NCBI RefSeq assembly: GCF_013387495.1
Contig: NZ_JABZEE010000029.1
Span: 62,001 to 126,000, forward strand
DNA from: Streptomyces sp. PKU-EA00015
Lineage (GTDB): Bacteria; Actinomycetota; Actinomycetes; Streptomycetales; Streptomycetaceae
Reading direction: 5' to 3'
DNA: 64,000 nucleotides
Shown one piece after another: positions 52,766-60,850 of this stretch (positions are counted from its first letter, which is position 1; each line of letters opens with the position of its first letter). The translations under genes were made by a program, and so were the position numbers. The notes beneath the pieces were generated by a model, which made no database searches, was not told the origin of the DNA, and was given only the letters and a program-made list of their open reading frames with translations.

Positions 52766-52792
52766 TGTGGACGGGCGTCCCGTTGTGGACAA
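52766..52792 (-). promoter_or_regulatory. pair of DnaA boxes upstream of the SSB-like gene
   Basis: On the minus strand 52784-52792 reads TTGTCCACA, exactly the Streptomyces DnaA-box consensus. At 52766-52774 there is a second site, CCGTCCACA, with two changes at its 5' end. Both have the same orientation and are 18 bp apart, between dynB and the SSB-like gene. They may link expression of the latter to DnaA. Confidence 0.55.
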
Positions 52793-52797
52793 CCCCG

Positions 52798-54693
52798 TCA
52801 CCCGATGCGGGTACGCACCCTTCCGTGCCCCGCACCCGGCCGTGTCGTCCCCGACACCGTCGCGTACTGCTCCCGCACCTCGCGGTAGCGCATGAGCTCC
52901 GCCGAGATCGGGTCGAGCACCTTGGCCCTGCCGCAGCCCGCGGCCGCCTCCTGCAGCGCGCGTCTGACGTCCTGGCCGTATCTCCTGGCCGGCCCCTTGG
53001 CGGCCGCCGCACACGCCCACTCCACCAGCGGGCCGCCCACGATGCCCGCGAGCATCACCAGCACCGGCGGGATCAGCCCCGGCTCCAGCACGCCGACGAT
53101 CTGGCCCACCAGCCACAGACCGCCGAAGATCTGAAGCAGCGTCATCGACGCCTGGGCCAGCACCGCGGCCGGCCACCACGCCGGGCGCTGCGGCCGTCCG
53201 CTCGTCGCCGCGGCCTCGCGCGTCGCCAGCTCGTCCAGTGCCTCGGGCAACCCCTGCGCGCCCCGTACCGCCGCCTCCCGCACCGCCTGCGCCCACGGGG
53301 CGGGCAGCCCGCGCGACGCCTCGCCGGCGACCGTGCGGACCGCCTGCTCGACCCGCTGGCGCGCGGTCGGCTCCTCCTCCACCGGAGTGGCACGCGGCTC
53401 CAGGGCCGCCCCCGGCATGCGCTTGCGCTCGTACCAGCGCCACAGCCGCAGCCAGGGCGTCCCGCACGCCCGCGACGCGTTCCTGCGCCACTCCCGCTCC
53501 GCGGCCTCCCCGGCCGCCGTCGCGCCGATCGCGTCCGCGAGCCGGGCCGAGAAGTCGTCGCGGGCGCGCTCGCCCAGACCCGTCCGGCCGTCGGCGACGT
53601 ACACGGGGCGCAGCTTCGCCGCCGCCGCGTCCACGTCCGCGGACAACCGCAGCGCCGCCGCCTCGCGCCCCTGCACGAACTCGCCGATCATCTCGCGCAG
53701 TTCGCCCACGCCCTCGCCCGTCAGCGCGGACAGCGGCAGAACCCTGGCGCCCGGTTCACCGTGCTCTCCCAGAGCCACGCCGTCCTCGTCCAGGAGCCGC
53801 CGCAGGTCGTCGAGGACCTGGTCGGCGGCCTCGCCGGGGAGCCGGTCGATCTGGTTGAGCACCACGAACGTGATCTCGGCGTGCCCGGCGAGCGGCCTCA
53901 GGTAGCGCTCGTGCAGGGCAGCATCCGCGTACTTCTCGGGGTCGACGACCCAGATCACGGCGTCGACGAGCGCGAGCACCCGGTCGACCTGCTCCCGGTG
54001 CTGCACGAGGGCCGAGTCGTGGTCGGGCAGGTCGATCAGCACCAGCCCGTGCAACTGCTCGTCGCCGTCGCCGCCCGCGAGCGGCCTTCGGCGCAGCCGG
54101 CCCGGGATGGCGAGCCGGTCCAGCAGCCCGGCGGCGCCGTCCGACCATGTGCAGGCGATGGGCGCCGACGTGGTCGGCCTGCGCAGCCCGGTCTCCGCGA
54201 TGCGCACTCCGGCGAGCGCGTTGAAGAGGGTCGACTTGCCGCTGCCCGTCGCGCCGGCGATGGCGACCACCGTGTGACGGGAGGAGAGCCGCTGGCGGGC
54301 GGCGGCCTCGTCGAGGACCCGGCCTGCCTCCGCGAGGGTGCGGCCGTCCAGGCGGGTCTGGGACAGCCCCAGAAGTTCACGCAGCGCGTTCAGTCGGTCG
54401 CGCAGCGGTCCGCCGTAGGCTCCGCCGATCGGCAGGTGGTCGTGCCCGTCCTCCGAGGCGGCACCGCCACGGTGACCGGGCTCGTCCTCGCCGGGTTCCG
54501 CGTCGTCCGGGTCGGGTCCGTCGGACCTCGGCTCGGCACGGCGTGCGATGAGCCCGTCGTCCCAGCGGCCACCGGCCTCCTTGCCGCCTGCCCCCTCCGC
54601 AGCGCTGCCCGCCTTCTCGTGCACAGCCCCGTTCGGGGTTCCGGCGACGGCCTCGTTCCCCGTCTCGTTGTGGTCGTCGGTGACGGCGGTCAC
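52798..54693 (-). CDS. dynB: dynamin-like GTPase with membrane spans (DynB-type)
   Basis: A 631-aa GTPase. After a 90-residue acidic disordered N-terminus comes the G domain: G1 'GATGSGKST' (about residue 150), G3 'DLPDHDS', G4 'NQID'. It is followed by helical stalk sequence, and a pair of hydrophobic segments near 535-580 ('LLQIFGGLWLVGQIVGVLEPGLIPPVLVMLAGIVGG') anchors it in the membrane. In Streptomyces venezuelae, DynA (soluble) and DynB (membrane) are encoded together and stabilise FtsZ rings during sporulation septation; this pair has the same arrangement and topology. The GTG at 54693 lies 6 bp after the dynA-like gene. Confidence 0.85.
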   Translation of the reverse strand: MTAVTDDHNETGNEAVAGTPNGAVHEKAGSAAEGAGGKEAGGRWDDGLIARRAEPRSDGPDPDDAEPGEDEPGHRGGAASEDGHDHLPIGGAYGGPLRDRLNALRELLGLSQTRLDGRTLAEAGRVLDEAAARQRLSSRHTVVAIAGATGSGKSTLFNALAGVRIAETGLRRPTTSAPIACTWSDGAAGLLDRLAIPGRLRRRPLAGGDGDEQLHGLVLIDLPDHDSALVQHREQVDRVLALVDAVIWVVDPEKYADAALHERYLRPLAGHAEITFVVLNQIDRLPGEAADQVLDDLRRLLDEDGVALGEHGEPGARVLPLSALTGEGVGELREMIGEFVQGREAAALRLSADVDAAAAKLRPVYVADGRTGLGERARDDFSARLADAIGATAAGEAAEREWRRNASRACGTPWLRLWRWYERKRMPGAALEPRATPVEEEPTARQRVEQAVRTVAGEASRGLPAPWAQAVREAAVRGAQGLPEALDELATREAAATSGRPQRPAWWPAAVLAQASMTLLQIFGGLWLVGQIVGVLEPGLIPPVLVMLAGIVGGPLVEWACAAAAKGPARRYGQDVRRALQEAAAGCGRAKVLDPISAELMRYREVREQYATVSGTTRPGAGHGRVRTRIG

Positions 54694-54699
54694 CCGCGC

Positions 54700-56328
54700 T
54701 CACCTCTCCTTCTGCAGTAGGGACAGCGCGGCGATCAGCTCGGCCTGCGGCTCGGGGGTCACTTCCAGGGCGTCCAGGGGCGCCAGGCGGCGGTCCCGTT
54801 CGCCGTGCAGTACGGCGTCGATGGACGTCGAGACCAGCTCACCGCCCTTGTCGCGCAGCCTCAGCGCGCCCTGGGCGCCCATCCGTTCGGCCAGCCGCTC
54901 CCCCGCACCGCGGGCGCGGCGGCCGCCGAGCAGCGCGGTGGCGAGCAGCGCGGCGACGGTCTCGGCGTCGGGGGCGGCGTTGCGCTCCATCCCCCGTACC
55001 TCCTCCTCGGCGATCTCCTCGAGCACCCGCCGCCAGCGGCGCACGGCCATCCCGATCCGCTCGCTCGCCTCCAGATCGACGCGGCGGTGCGGGGTGACGG
55101 CCGCCGCGGCCGGCTCGCGCCGCCAGGCGCTGTGCACCTGCTCGTCGGCGGCGGCCACGGCGCACTGCAGGAGCGCGGACAGGCTGGCGACGAGTGCGTC
55201 GAGCAGTTCGGCCGCCGTGCTGTCGCGGGGATAGCCGCGCCAGCGGGTGCGCGCGTCCCCGGAGAGCACAGCACCGGCACGCAGCTGCTCCCGCACGCGC
55301 TCGCGCTGCTTCTCGTACGCCTCCTCCACGGCGCCCGTGAGCCGTACGGCCGCCGCGTACTGAGCCGCGACAGCGCTCGCGAGCTCCGGCATCCGCGCGT
55401 CCAGGGAGGCGAGAACGCCGCCCGCGGTGCGCCCGAGCGCCTGCTGGCGGGCGGCCGGGTCCTGCGCCCGGTGGGCCAGCCAGGACAGCAGGGGCGCGAC
55501 GGCGGTGGTGGGCAGCAGCCCGTTGCCGGCGCCCGCGGACTCGGGCAGCTCGGGGATGGTGAACCGCGGCACATGGCCGAGCCCCGCCTTGGTCAGCAGC
55601 GCCGCGTACTGGCGCGAGACCTCGTCGACGACCTGGTGCGGCACCCGGTCCAGCACGGTGATCAGCGTGGCGTCGTACTCCTTCGCCGTACGCAGCAGAT
55701 GCCACGGAACGGCGTCCGCGTACCGCGAGGCGGTGGTCACCATGACCCATACGTCGGCGGCGCAGATCAACTCGGCGGCCAGCAGACGGTTCTCCACGAC
55801 GAGCGAGTCGACGTCGGGCGCGTCGAGGAGGGCGAGGCCGCGCGGGAGGGTGGACGCGGTCTCGATCCGCAGCGCCTTCTCGTTCGCGGGCTGATTCCCG
55901 GTCCTGCCCTGCCGCCCGGGCCCGTCCCGCTCCCCCTGCTCCTCGGCGGGGGGCATCCAGACGCGGGTGAGCTCCGGGAGCACCCGCAAACCGGCGAACC
56001 AGTGGTGGTCGTCGGGGTGGCAGACGAGGACAGGGGTCCGCGTGGTGGGCCGCAGCACCCCGGCCTCGCTGACCTTCCTGCCCGCAAGGGAGTTGACGAG
56101 GGTGGACTTCCCGGCACCGGTGGATCCGCCGATCACGGCGAGCAGCGGGGCGTCCGGGTCCTTGAGGCGGGGCACCAGATAGTCGTCGAGCTGCGCGAGC
56201 AGCTCGACACGCGTCTGCCGGGCGCGGGGCGCGCCGGGAAGAGGGAGCGGCAGACGCACGGCGGCGACACGGTCGCGCAGGGCGGAAAGTGCGTCGATCA
56301 GCTGAGGCCGTGCATCCAAGGTCACCAC
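54700..56328 (-). CDS. dynA: dynamin-like GTPase without membrane spans (DynA-type)
   Basis: A 542-aa GTPase: G1 'GGSTGAGKST' near residue 65, 'DAPDVDS' as G3, 'VLDRVPHQV' around the G4 position, then a long helical region with no transmembrane segments. It is the promoter-proximal partner of the membrane-bound GTPase and probably works with it on septal membranes and FtsZ rings. The start is uncertain: GTG 56328 (or the adjacent GTG 56325) gives the natural-looking 'VTLDARPQLIDALSALRDRV', while a longer frame to 56445 looks non-coding. No clear ribosome site is seen at either GTG. Confidence 0.82.
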   Translation of the reverse strand: MVTLDARPQLIDALSALRDRVAAVRLPLPLPGAPRARQTRVELLAQLDDYLVPRLKDPDAPLLAVIGGSTGAGKSTLVNSLAGRKVSEAGVLRPTTRTPVLVCHPDDHHWFAGLRVLPELTRVWMPPAEEQGERDGPGRQGRTGNQPANEKALRIETASTLPRGLALLDAPDVDSLVVENRLLAAELICAADVWVMVTTASRYADAVPWHLLRTAKEYDATLITVLDRVPHQVVDEVSRQYAALLTKAGLGHVPRFTIPELPESAGAGNGLLPTTAVAPLLSWLAHRAQDPAARQQALGRTAGGVLASLDARMPELASAVAAQYAAAVRLTGAVEEAYEKQRERVREQLRAGAVLSGDARTRWRGYPRDSTAAELLDALVASLSALLQCAVAAADEQVHSAWRREPAAAAVTPHRRVDLEASERIGMAVRRWRRVLEEIAEEEVRGMERNAAPDAETVAALLATALLGGRRARGAGERLAERMGAQGALRLRDKGGELVSTSIDAVLHGERDRRLAPLDALEVTPEPQAELIAALSLLQKER

Positions 56329-56629
56329 ATGCGAAGAATGCCCAATTTGATCGACTTTTTGAAGCGTATGGGCCTCTCTGCGCGCCGGTAGGACAGACGG
56401 AACACATGGGGCGAGTGGGACGCAGGCATAACGAGTGCACAACACCCGCGACGCCAGGCGTCAAAAGCGGTGCACGAATCGCACCTGCCTGCGATTATCG
56501 GTTCGCTTCACCGAACCTCCACATCGTGCCACGCAGGTGAGGCAACCGGGCCAAGGTGATCGGAGCCCTATCCTTGACCCCGGCAGGTCGGACGACCCGA
56601 TTGGGGCTCTGCCCGCAAGGCCGCTTCCG
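56329..56629. other. 301-bp region between dynA and tRNA-Arg
   Basis: The divergent region should contain the dynA promoter (leftward) and the tRNA promoter (rightward). TTGACC at 56574-56579 is a plausible -35 for the tRNA, but no good -10 sits 17 bp on. No gene is supported. Confidence 0.4.
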
Positions 56630-56702
56630 GCCCCCGTAGCTCAGTGGATAGAGCAGGCGCCTTCTAAGCGCTTGGCCGCAGGTTCGAGTCCTGCCGGGGG
56701 CG
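56630..56702 (+). tRNA. tRNA-Arg (anticodon UCU)
   Basis: A 73-nt cloverleaf: acceptor stem GCCCCCG/CGGGGGC (56630-56636 with 56695-56701), D arm 'GCTCAGTGGATAGAGC', anticodon loop CTTCTAA giving UCU, and T arm 'GCAGGTTCGAGTCCTGC'. CCA is not encoded. It reads the rare AGA codon. It stands beside an integrase fragment, and its 3' half is the likely attachment site of the decayed integrative element downstream. Confidence 0.97.
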
Positions 56703-56720
56703 CACCGTCCGCACCACCGC

Positions 56721-56748
56721 AAGGCCCTCCCACCGGGAGGGCCTTTTT
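56721..56748 (+). terminator. intrinsic terminator of the tRNA-Arg gene
   Basis: A perfect 11-bp stem (56721-56731 with 56735-56745) and 3-nt loop are followed by a T5 run at 56744-56748. This is the most canonical rho-independent terminator in the window. Confidence 0.93.
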
Positions 56749-56902
56749 GCTGGTCAGCGGCACTCTAACGGGCGGGGCGTAGAGGAGACGTGAGCGCCGG
56801 ACCACCCTCGGATGATCACGAGGGAGATCCGGCGCTGTCCGGCTGATGCCGGGTTTCTGCGGGTGGCCCTGTCGAATACGCGTCGAAGTTTTCGGGGGTG
56901 GC

Positions 56903-57198
56903 TCAGCGATCTTCCGTCAGGTCGGGGAGGTCTCCCCCGGCCTCGATCCGCCTCTGGTGATCCCTGAGCTGACCGGAGATGCACCGGGCGTACGTGGCGA
57001 GCAGGACGGGGACGCTGTTGCCTGCCCACTCGGCGACCTGCGCCGGCGGTATACCCGCGTTGAGCCACGTCGTCAGGCAGGTGTGGCGGAGGTCGTAAAC
57101 GCGCTTACCGAGGGGCGAGGCGAATTCCTCGGGCAGTAGGACTTCCTTTCGAGCGGTCCGCCAGGCGCGGCGGAATACCGAGCCGGACAGGATGTCCC
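56903..57198 (-). pseudogene. tyrosine recombinase (integrase), C-terminal fragment
   Basis: The frame is open on the minus strand for about 98 codons to the TGA at 56903-56905 but has no start. It encodes the last third of a phage-type integrase: box II 'VYDLRHTCLTTWLNAG' with the catalytic arginine, and the nucleophile tyrosine in 'LLATYARCI'. The usual histidine in the GH(S/T) motif is asparagine ('WAGNS'). It points toward tRNA-Arg, as int does beside the attachment site in actinomycete integrative elements. The homology breaks abruptly near 57200. Confidence 0.8.
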
Positions 57199-57204
57199 GT
57201 TCTC

Positions 57205-57450
57205 CCCTGGGAAAAGCAGGTCTCCAGCACCAAGTCGCGCCGCTACTCCTCCACCTTCACCGAACGGCGCCAAGTCCGCGCCGAGCAACGCCAAGCCCTC
57301 GGCCTGCCAGAACCCGAAACCACCCTCGTGCTCGCCGACTGGCGCTACGCCGGCCACGGCCACACCCCCGGCGAATCCGCCCTCGCCGCCTCCATCGCTG
57401 AAGACATCCGCATCAACCGAGAAACCACCCGCGAAGCCATGGCGCTGGGG
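57205..57450 (+). pseudogene. AICE replication initiator (RepSA-like), C-terminal fragment
   Basis: The translated segment 'KQVSSTKSRRYSSTFTERR', then 'LADWRYAGHGHTPGESALAASIAED' and 'INRETTREAMA', matches the end of the replication initiators of pSAM2-type integrative elements. There is no start, and the 5' end abuts the integrase fragment that reads the other way. The frame runs on into the xis gene without a stop codon, so the original rep terminus has been lost or altered. Confidence 0.65.
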
Positions 57451-57462
57451 AGAGGGTGTGAC

Positions 57463-57660
57463 GTGACGACAGCAACCCGATCGAACGGGATGCCCACCCT
57501 TGCTGAGGTCTGCAATGAGCTGAGGATCTCGCGATCGACGTTCTACGACTGGCGTGCGAAGAAGCGTGCTCCGCGCTGCATCAAGCTCCCGAACGGTGAC
57601 CTACGGGTCCGTCGGACCGAACTCGACCATTGGCTCGACGGTCGGGAGGACGCGGCCTGA
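57463..57660 (+). CDS. excisionase-like helix-turn-helix protein (Xis)
   Basis: A 65-aa MerR/AlpA-type excisionase: 'MPTLAEVCNELRISRSTFYDWRAKKRAPRCIKLPNGDLRVRRTELDHWLDGRED', with the HTH at about residues 10-35 and the wing with the conserved 'LPNGDLRVRR'. It appears complete. The GTG at 57463 follows GGGAGAGGG; ATG 57490 would also keep the domain. It occupies the standard AICE position between rep and int, and the TGA overlaps the int ATG (TGATG). Without a working integrase or partner attachment site it can have no excision role, though DNA binding may persist. Confidence 0.8.
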   Translation: MTTATRSNGMPTLAEVCNELRISRSTFYDWRAKKRAPRCIKLPNGDLRVRRTELDHWLDGREDAA

Positions 57661-57711
57661 TGGACACGACTTTTGACGTCCGGATCTACAAGATTCTGGC
57701 CTACAAGGTAC
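57660..57711 (+). pseudogene. integrase N-terminal stub
   Basis: The ATG at 57660 overlaps the xis stop and starts 'MDTTFDVRIYKILAYK', the typical beginning of AICE integrases. After about 16 codons the sequence switches to an unrelated DUF5919 fragment in another frame. Together with the C-terminal fragment on the opposite strand, this is the other end of one broken (or two different) integrase gene(s). Confidence 0.65.
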
Positions 57712-58251
57712 TACCCGCGCCGGGGAGCAGTGCCGACTGCCCTCTGGTCCTCGCTCATCGACCAAGCCACGAACCACGTCGAGATCCTCGTGTACGCAGG
57801 TCTCTTTCTGTTCGACAGCCACCCGGACCTGCCGGACCAGCTCGCGGACAAGGCCCAGGCGGGCGCCCAGATCCGCATACTTCTCGGTGACCCGGACTCA
57901 GAGATGGTCCATCAGCGCGGTAACGAAGAAGGCATCGGCAGTGACCTTGCAGCCCGAGCGCGCATCACCCGTCGCTACCTCGAACCCGCAACCAAGACCC
58001 CTGGCGTCGAGCTTCGGCTACACGACACGATCCTCTACAACTCCATCTACCGCTTTGACGATGACGTCCTGGTAAATCCGCATGTCCTTGGCGCTCCGGC
58101 CGGGCATGACCCGGTGCTGCACTTCCGCTACATCCCCGGAGCCAGGACGTTTCGGCACTACATGACTGGAGGTGTACATGCCCGCGCGGGTGAAAAGGTG
58201 GCTACTTTGTGTAAAAACTCCGCGAGCTGCGCTCTCGGCGCCGGGCCGTAG
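57712..58251 (+). pseudogene. DUF5919-like (phospholipase-D-fold) domain fragment, probably from an HTH regulator
   Basis: Residues such as 'NHVEILVYAGLFLFDSHPDL', 'AGAQIRILLGDPDSEMVHQR' and 'YNSIYRFDDDVLVNPHVLG' match the C-terminal DUF5919 domain that Streptomyces HTH (XRE-type) regulators carry. The N-terminal HTH part is absent because the fragment is joined to the integrase stub at about 57712. The C-terminus departs from the family after 'FRYIPGARTF'. There is no credible ribosome site. It is best viewed as a gene truncated at both ends by the rearrangement. Confidence 0.65.
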
Positions 58252-58281
58252 GCTGTGGGTGAGAGGCGGAGGGAATCCGGG

Positions 58282-60375
58282 ATGAGCGCAGCCCGAACCG
58301 TCAAGACGAACGGCGACGAGACGGCCTTCGCCGTGTCCCAGCCGAGTGGGCTGCTGGATGTGCTGGGTGTGGCGGCCGTGGTGCTCGACGCGCAGGGGCG
58401 GATCGTGCTGTGGAGCCCCGAGGCCGAGGAGCTGTTCGGCTACACCGCTGAGGAGGCGCTGGGCCAGTACGCCGCTCGGCTCGTGGTCCGCGAGCAGCAC
58501 CTCGACATGATCATCAAACTGTTCGGCGAGGTGATGGACACCGGCCGACGCTGGGCCGGAGCCTTCCCCATCCGGCACAAGGACGGCAGTACCCGGCTCG
58601 TGGAGTTCCGCAACATGCGGCTCCTGGATGACCGCGGAGACTTCTACGCTCTGGGCATCGCCACGGATCAGGCGGCCTTGCGCCAGGTGGAGAGGGACCA
58701 GGCCCTGTCCGTACAGTTGGTCTCCCAGTCCCCGATCGGCCTGGCCGTCCTGGACTCCGATCTGCGGTACCTGTCCGTCAACCCGGCGCTGGAGCTGATC
58801 CACGGCATACCCGCCGACGAACACCTCGGCCGCGCCTTCCACGACGTGTTGTCGTTCCCGAACGTCGACGAGATCGAAGCCGCCCTGCGCCAGGTGCTGG
58901 ACACCGGGATCCCCCAAGTCAACCAGCACGCCGTCGGCCGCACCCCGGCAGACCCGGACCATGACCGCGCCTGGTCGGTCTCCTTCTTCCGGCTGGAGGA
59001 TCCCGGCGGGCGGATTCTGGGTGTGGCCACCTCGGTGGTGGATGTCACCGAACGGCACCGGGCGGCCACCGAGGCAGAGCGCGCCCGTCGGCGACTGGCC
59101 CTCATCGCCGACGCCTCCGCCCGCATCGGCACCACCCTGGAACTGGACCGGACCGCCCGCGAACTGGCCGATGTCGCTGTCCCCGAGCTCGCCGACATCG
59201 CAGCAGTGGACGTATTGGACTCCGTCCTGGAAGGCCGCCGCAGTGAGCTCTCGCCCACCGGCCCGGCGGTCATCCGGGCCCTCGCCGTCAAGGCCGCCCA
59301 CCCCACCGAAGCCCTCCAAGCAGCCGACGCCCCCGGGCACATCGCCCAGTACGCCGCCGACCGCCTGGTCACCCAGTGCGTGCACACCGGCCGCCCGGTC
59401 ATGGTGCGCCATGTGGGCGAGGGGGATCTGCCACGCATCGCCCGTGACCCCGACGAGGCCGTGCTCCTGGCCCGGGCGGGCGTCCACTCCTATCTCGCGG
59501 TGCCGTTGACCGCCCGCGGCGAAGTGCTCGGCGCCTTGGACCTCAAACGCACCAGCAACCCCCTGCCTTTCGACCACGACGACATGGTCCTGGCCCGTGA
59601 GCTGGGCGCCCGCGCAGCGGTGCAGATCGACAATGCCCGCTGGTACCAAAGCGCGCGCAATACCGCCGTCACCCTCCAGCGCAGCCTGCTGCCGGAGCAT
59701 CCGCCCTGCACGGTGGGCTTGTCCGTTGCCTCGCGCTACCAGCCGGCTGGAGCCGCGATTGAGGTCGGCGGTGACTGGTTCGACGTCATACCCCTGGAAG
59801 GCGACAAGACCGCGCTTGTCGTGGGCGATGTGATGGGCAGCGGTATCGACGCCGCCACCACCATGGGCCGGCTGCGCACCGCCACCAGCACCCTGGCTTC
59901 ACTAGACCTCGAACCCGCCCGTCTGCTCGAGCACCTCGACAAGATCACAGCCGGTCTGGGTCACTACATCGCCACCTGCATCTACGCCGTCTACGACCCC
60001 CACCACCGGCAATGCTGTATCGCCTGCGCCGGACACCTGCCGCCCGCTCTGGTGCGCGCCGGTGGGCCTGCGGAGCTGCTCGACTTGCCCACGGGCGCAC
60101 CGCTCGGCGTCGGCGGTGTGCCCTTCCACAGCGCCATAGTCGAGTTCGGCCCCGGAGACCAGCTCGTGCTCTACACCGACGGCCTGGTCGAAACCCGCCA
60201 CGAGCCCCTCGACGACCGCCTCAATCTCCTCCTCCGGCTCCTGGACGACCCCGACCGGCCGTTGGAGAAAACCTGTGACCGGCTCCTGCAAGCGCTCCGA
60301 CAACCGTACGACCACGATGATGTCGCCCTGCTCATCGCGCGCGTCCAGGGCATGACGAACACTTCTCCCATATAG
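58282..60375 (+). CDS. PAS-PAS-GAF-PP2C (SpoIIE-type) protein phosphatase
   Basis: A 697-aa soluble sensor phosphatase. PAS 1 at about 25-140 ('AAVVLDAQGRIVLWSPEAEELFGYT'), PAS 2 at 145-270 ('LAVLDSDLRYLSVNPALELIHGI'), GAF at 275-445, and a SpoIIE/RsbU PP2C domain from 465 ('EVGGDWFDVIPLEGDKTALVVGDVMGSGIDAA' and 'LVLYTDGLVETR' keep the metal aspartates). Such proteins dephosphorylate anti-anti-sigma factors and so release stress sigma factors. There is no kinase (RsbW-like) domain at the C-terminus. The ATG at 58282 has GGCGGAGGGA 7 bp upstream; GTG 58255 is less likely. Codon use is somewhat less GC3-biased than the core genes, and the gene follows the element scar. Confidence 0.9.
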   Translation: MSAARTVKTNGDETAFAVSQPSGLLDVLGVAAVVLDAQGRIVLWSPEAEELFGYTAEEALGQYAARLVVREQHLDMIIKLFGEVMDTGRRWAGAFPIRHKDGSTRLVEFRNMRLLDDRGDFYALGIATDQAALRQVERDQALSVQLVSQSPIGLAVLDSDLRYLSVNPALELIHGIPADEHLGRAFHDVLSFPNVDEIEAALRQVLDTGIPQVNQHAVGRTPADPDHDRAWSVSFFRLEDPGGRILGVATSVVDVTERHRAATEAERARRRLALIADASARIGTTLELDRTARELADVAVPELADIAAVDVLDSVLEGRRSELSPTGPAVIRALAVKAAHPTEALQAADAPGHIAQYAADRLVTQCVHTGRPVMVRHVGEGDLPRIARDPDEAVLLARAGVHSYLAVPLTARGEVLGALDLKRTSNPLPFDHDDMVLARELGARAAVQIDNARWYQSARNTAVTLQRSLLPEHPPCTVGLSVASRYQPAGAAIEVGGDWFDVIPLEGDKTALVVGDVMGSGIDAATTMGRLRTATSTLASLDLEPARLLEHLDKITAGLGHYIATCIYAVYDPHHRQCCIACAGHLPPALVRAGGPAELLDLPTGAPLGVGGVPFHSAIVEFGPGDQLVLYTDGLVETRHEPLDDRLNLLLRLLDDPDRPLEKTCDRLLQALRQPYDHDDVALLIARVQGMTNTSPI

Positions 60376-60850
60376 GGCCACGCTTTCACGCAGTACCACG
60401 GTCCTGGGCGCACACCCACTGCCACTCGGGTTCAGGCACCTGATCAGGTCGGTGTCGCGCACGGCGTTCACGGCAGAGCTGGTGAGCGAGTGTCAAGGAT
60501 CAGTCCGTCACGTCAACCAGCGCCAGTCCCGACCTCCTGCCACACGCCGCAACGACGCACGTCGAGCAAGACCAGGGGGCCACTCGGACACATTGCGGGC
60601 AGGGGACAAGCCTGCCCGAGTAGCCGGCAAGCGTACGGCCCCCTGATCACGCACGACCCCAAACCAGGCAGGCCACCGGCCAAAGCCGTTCCACCGACCT
60701 CTGCGCCGGAGTGCACTGTCGTGGATCAAGACGGCCCCGGCTCCGCCGGCCGAACACCGACGTGAGAATGAAGCTCTGATCAAGCTCCTGCGGTGGCGAA
60801 GCGGGGAACCTCGCAGGTCTCGCGAAAATTCGACATGACGCCGCTTTGCC
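60376..60850. other. 475-bp intergenic region, nothing recognised
   Basis: Short overlapping frames on both strands lack ribosome sites, families and consistent codon bias. The base composition is lower in GC than flanking genes, and several inverted repeats (for example around GGCAGGGGACAAGCCTGCC at 60598) are present. It could be decayed accessory DNA left by the insertion event. Confidence 0.45.

Noticed and set aside
56846..57139. 97-codon plus-strand frame downstream of tRNA-Arg
   Set aside because: It is antisense to the integrase C-terminal fragment, which carries recognisable catalytic motifs on the minus strand.
60508..60783. 91-codon minus-strand frame between the SpoIIE-type gene and the HTTM gene
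   Set aside because: No ribosome site, no family resemblance and mixed codon bias; overlapping frames of the same length exist on both strands.
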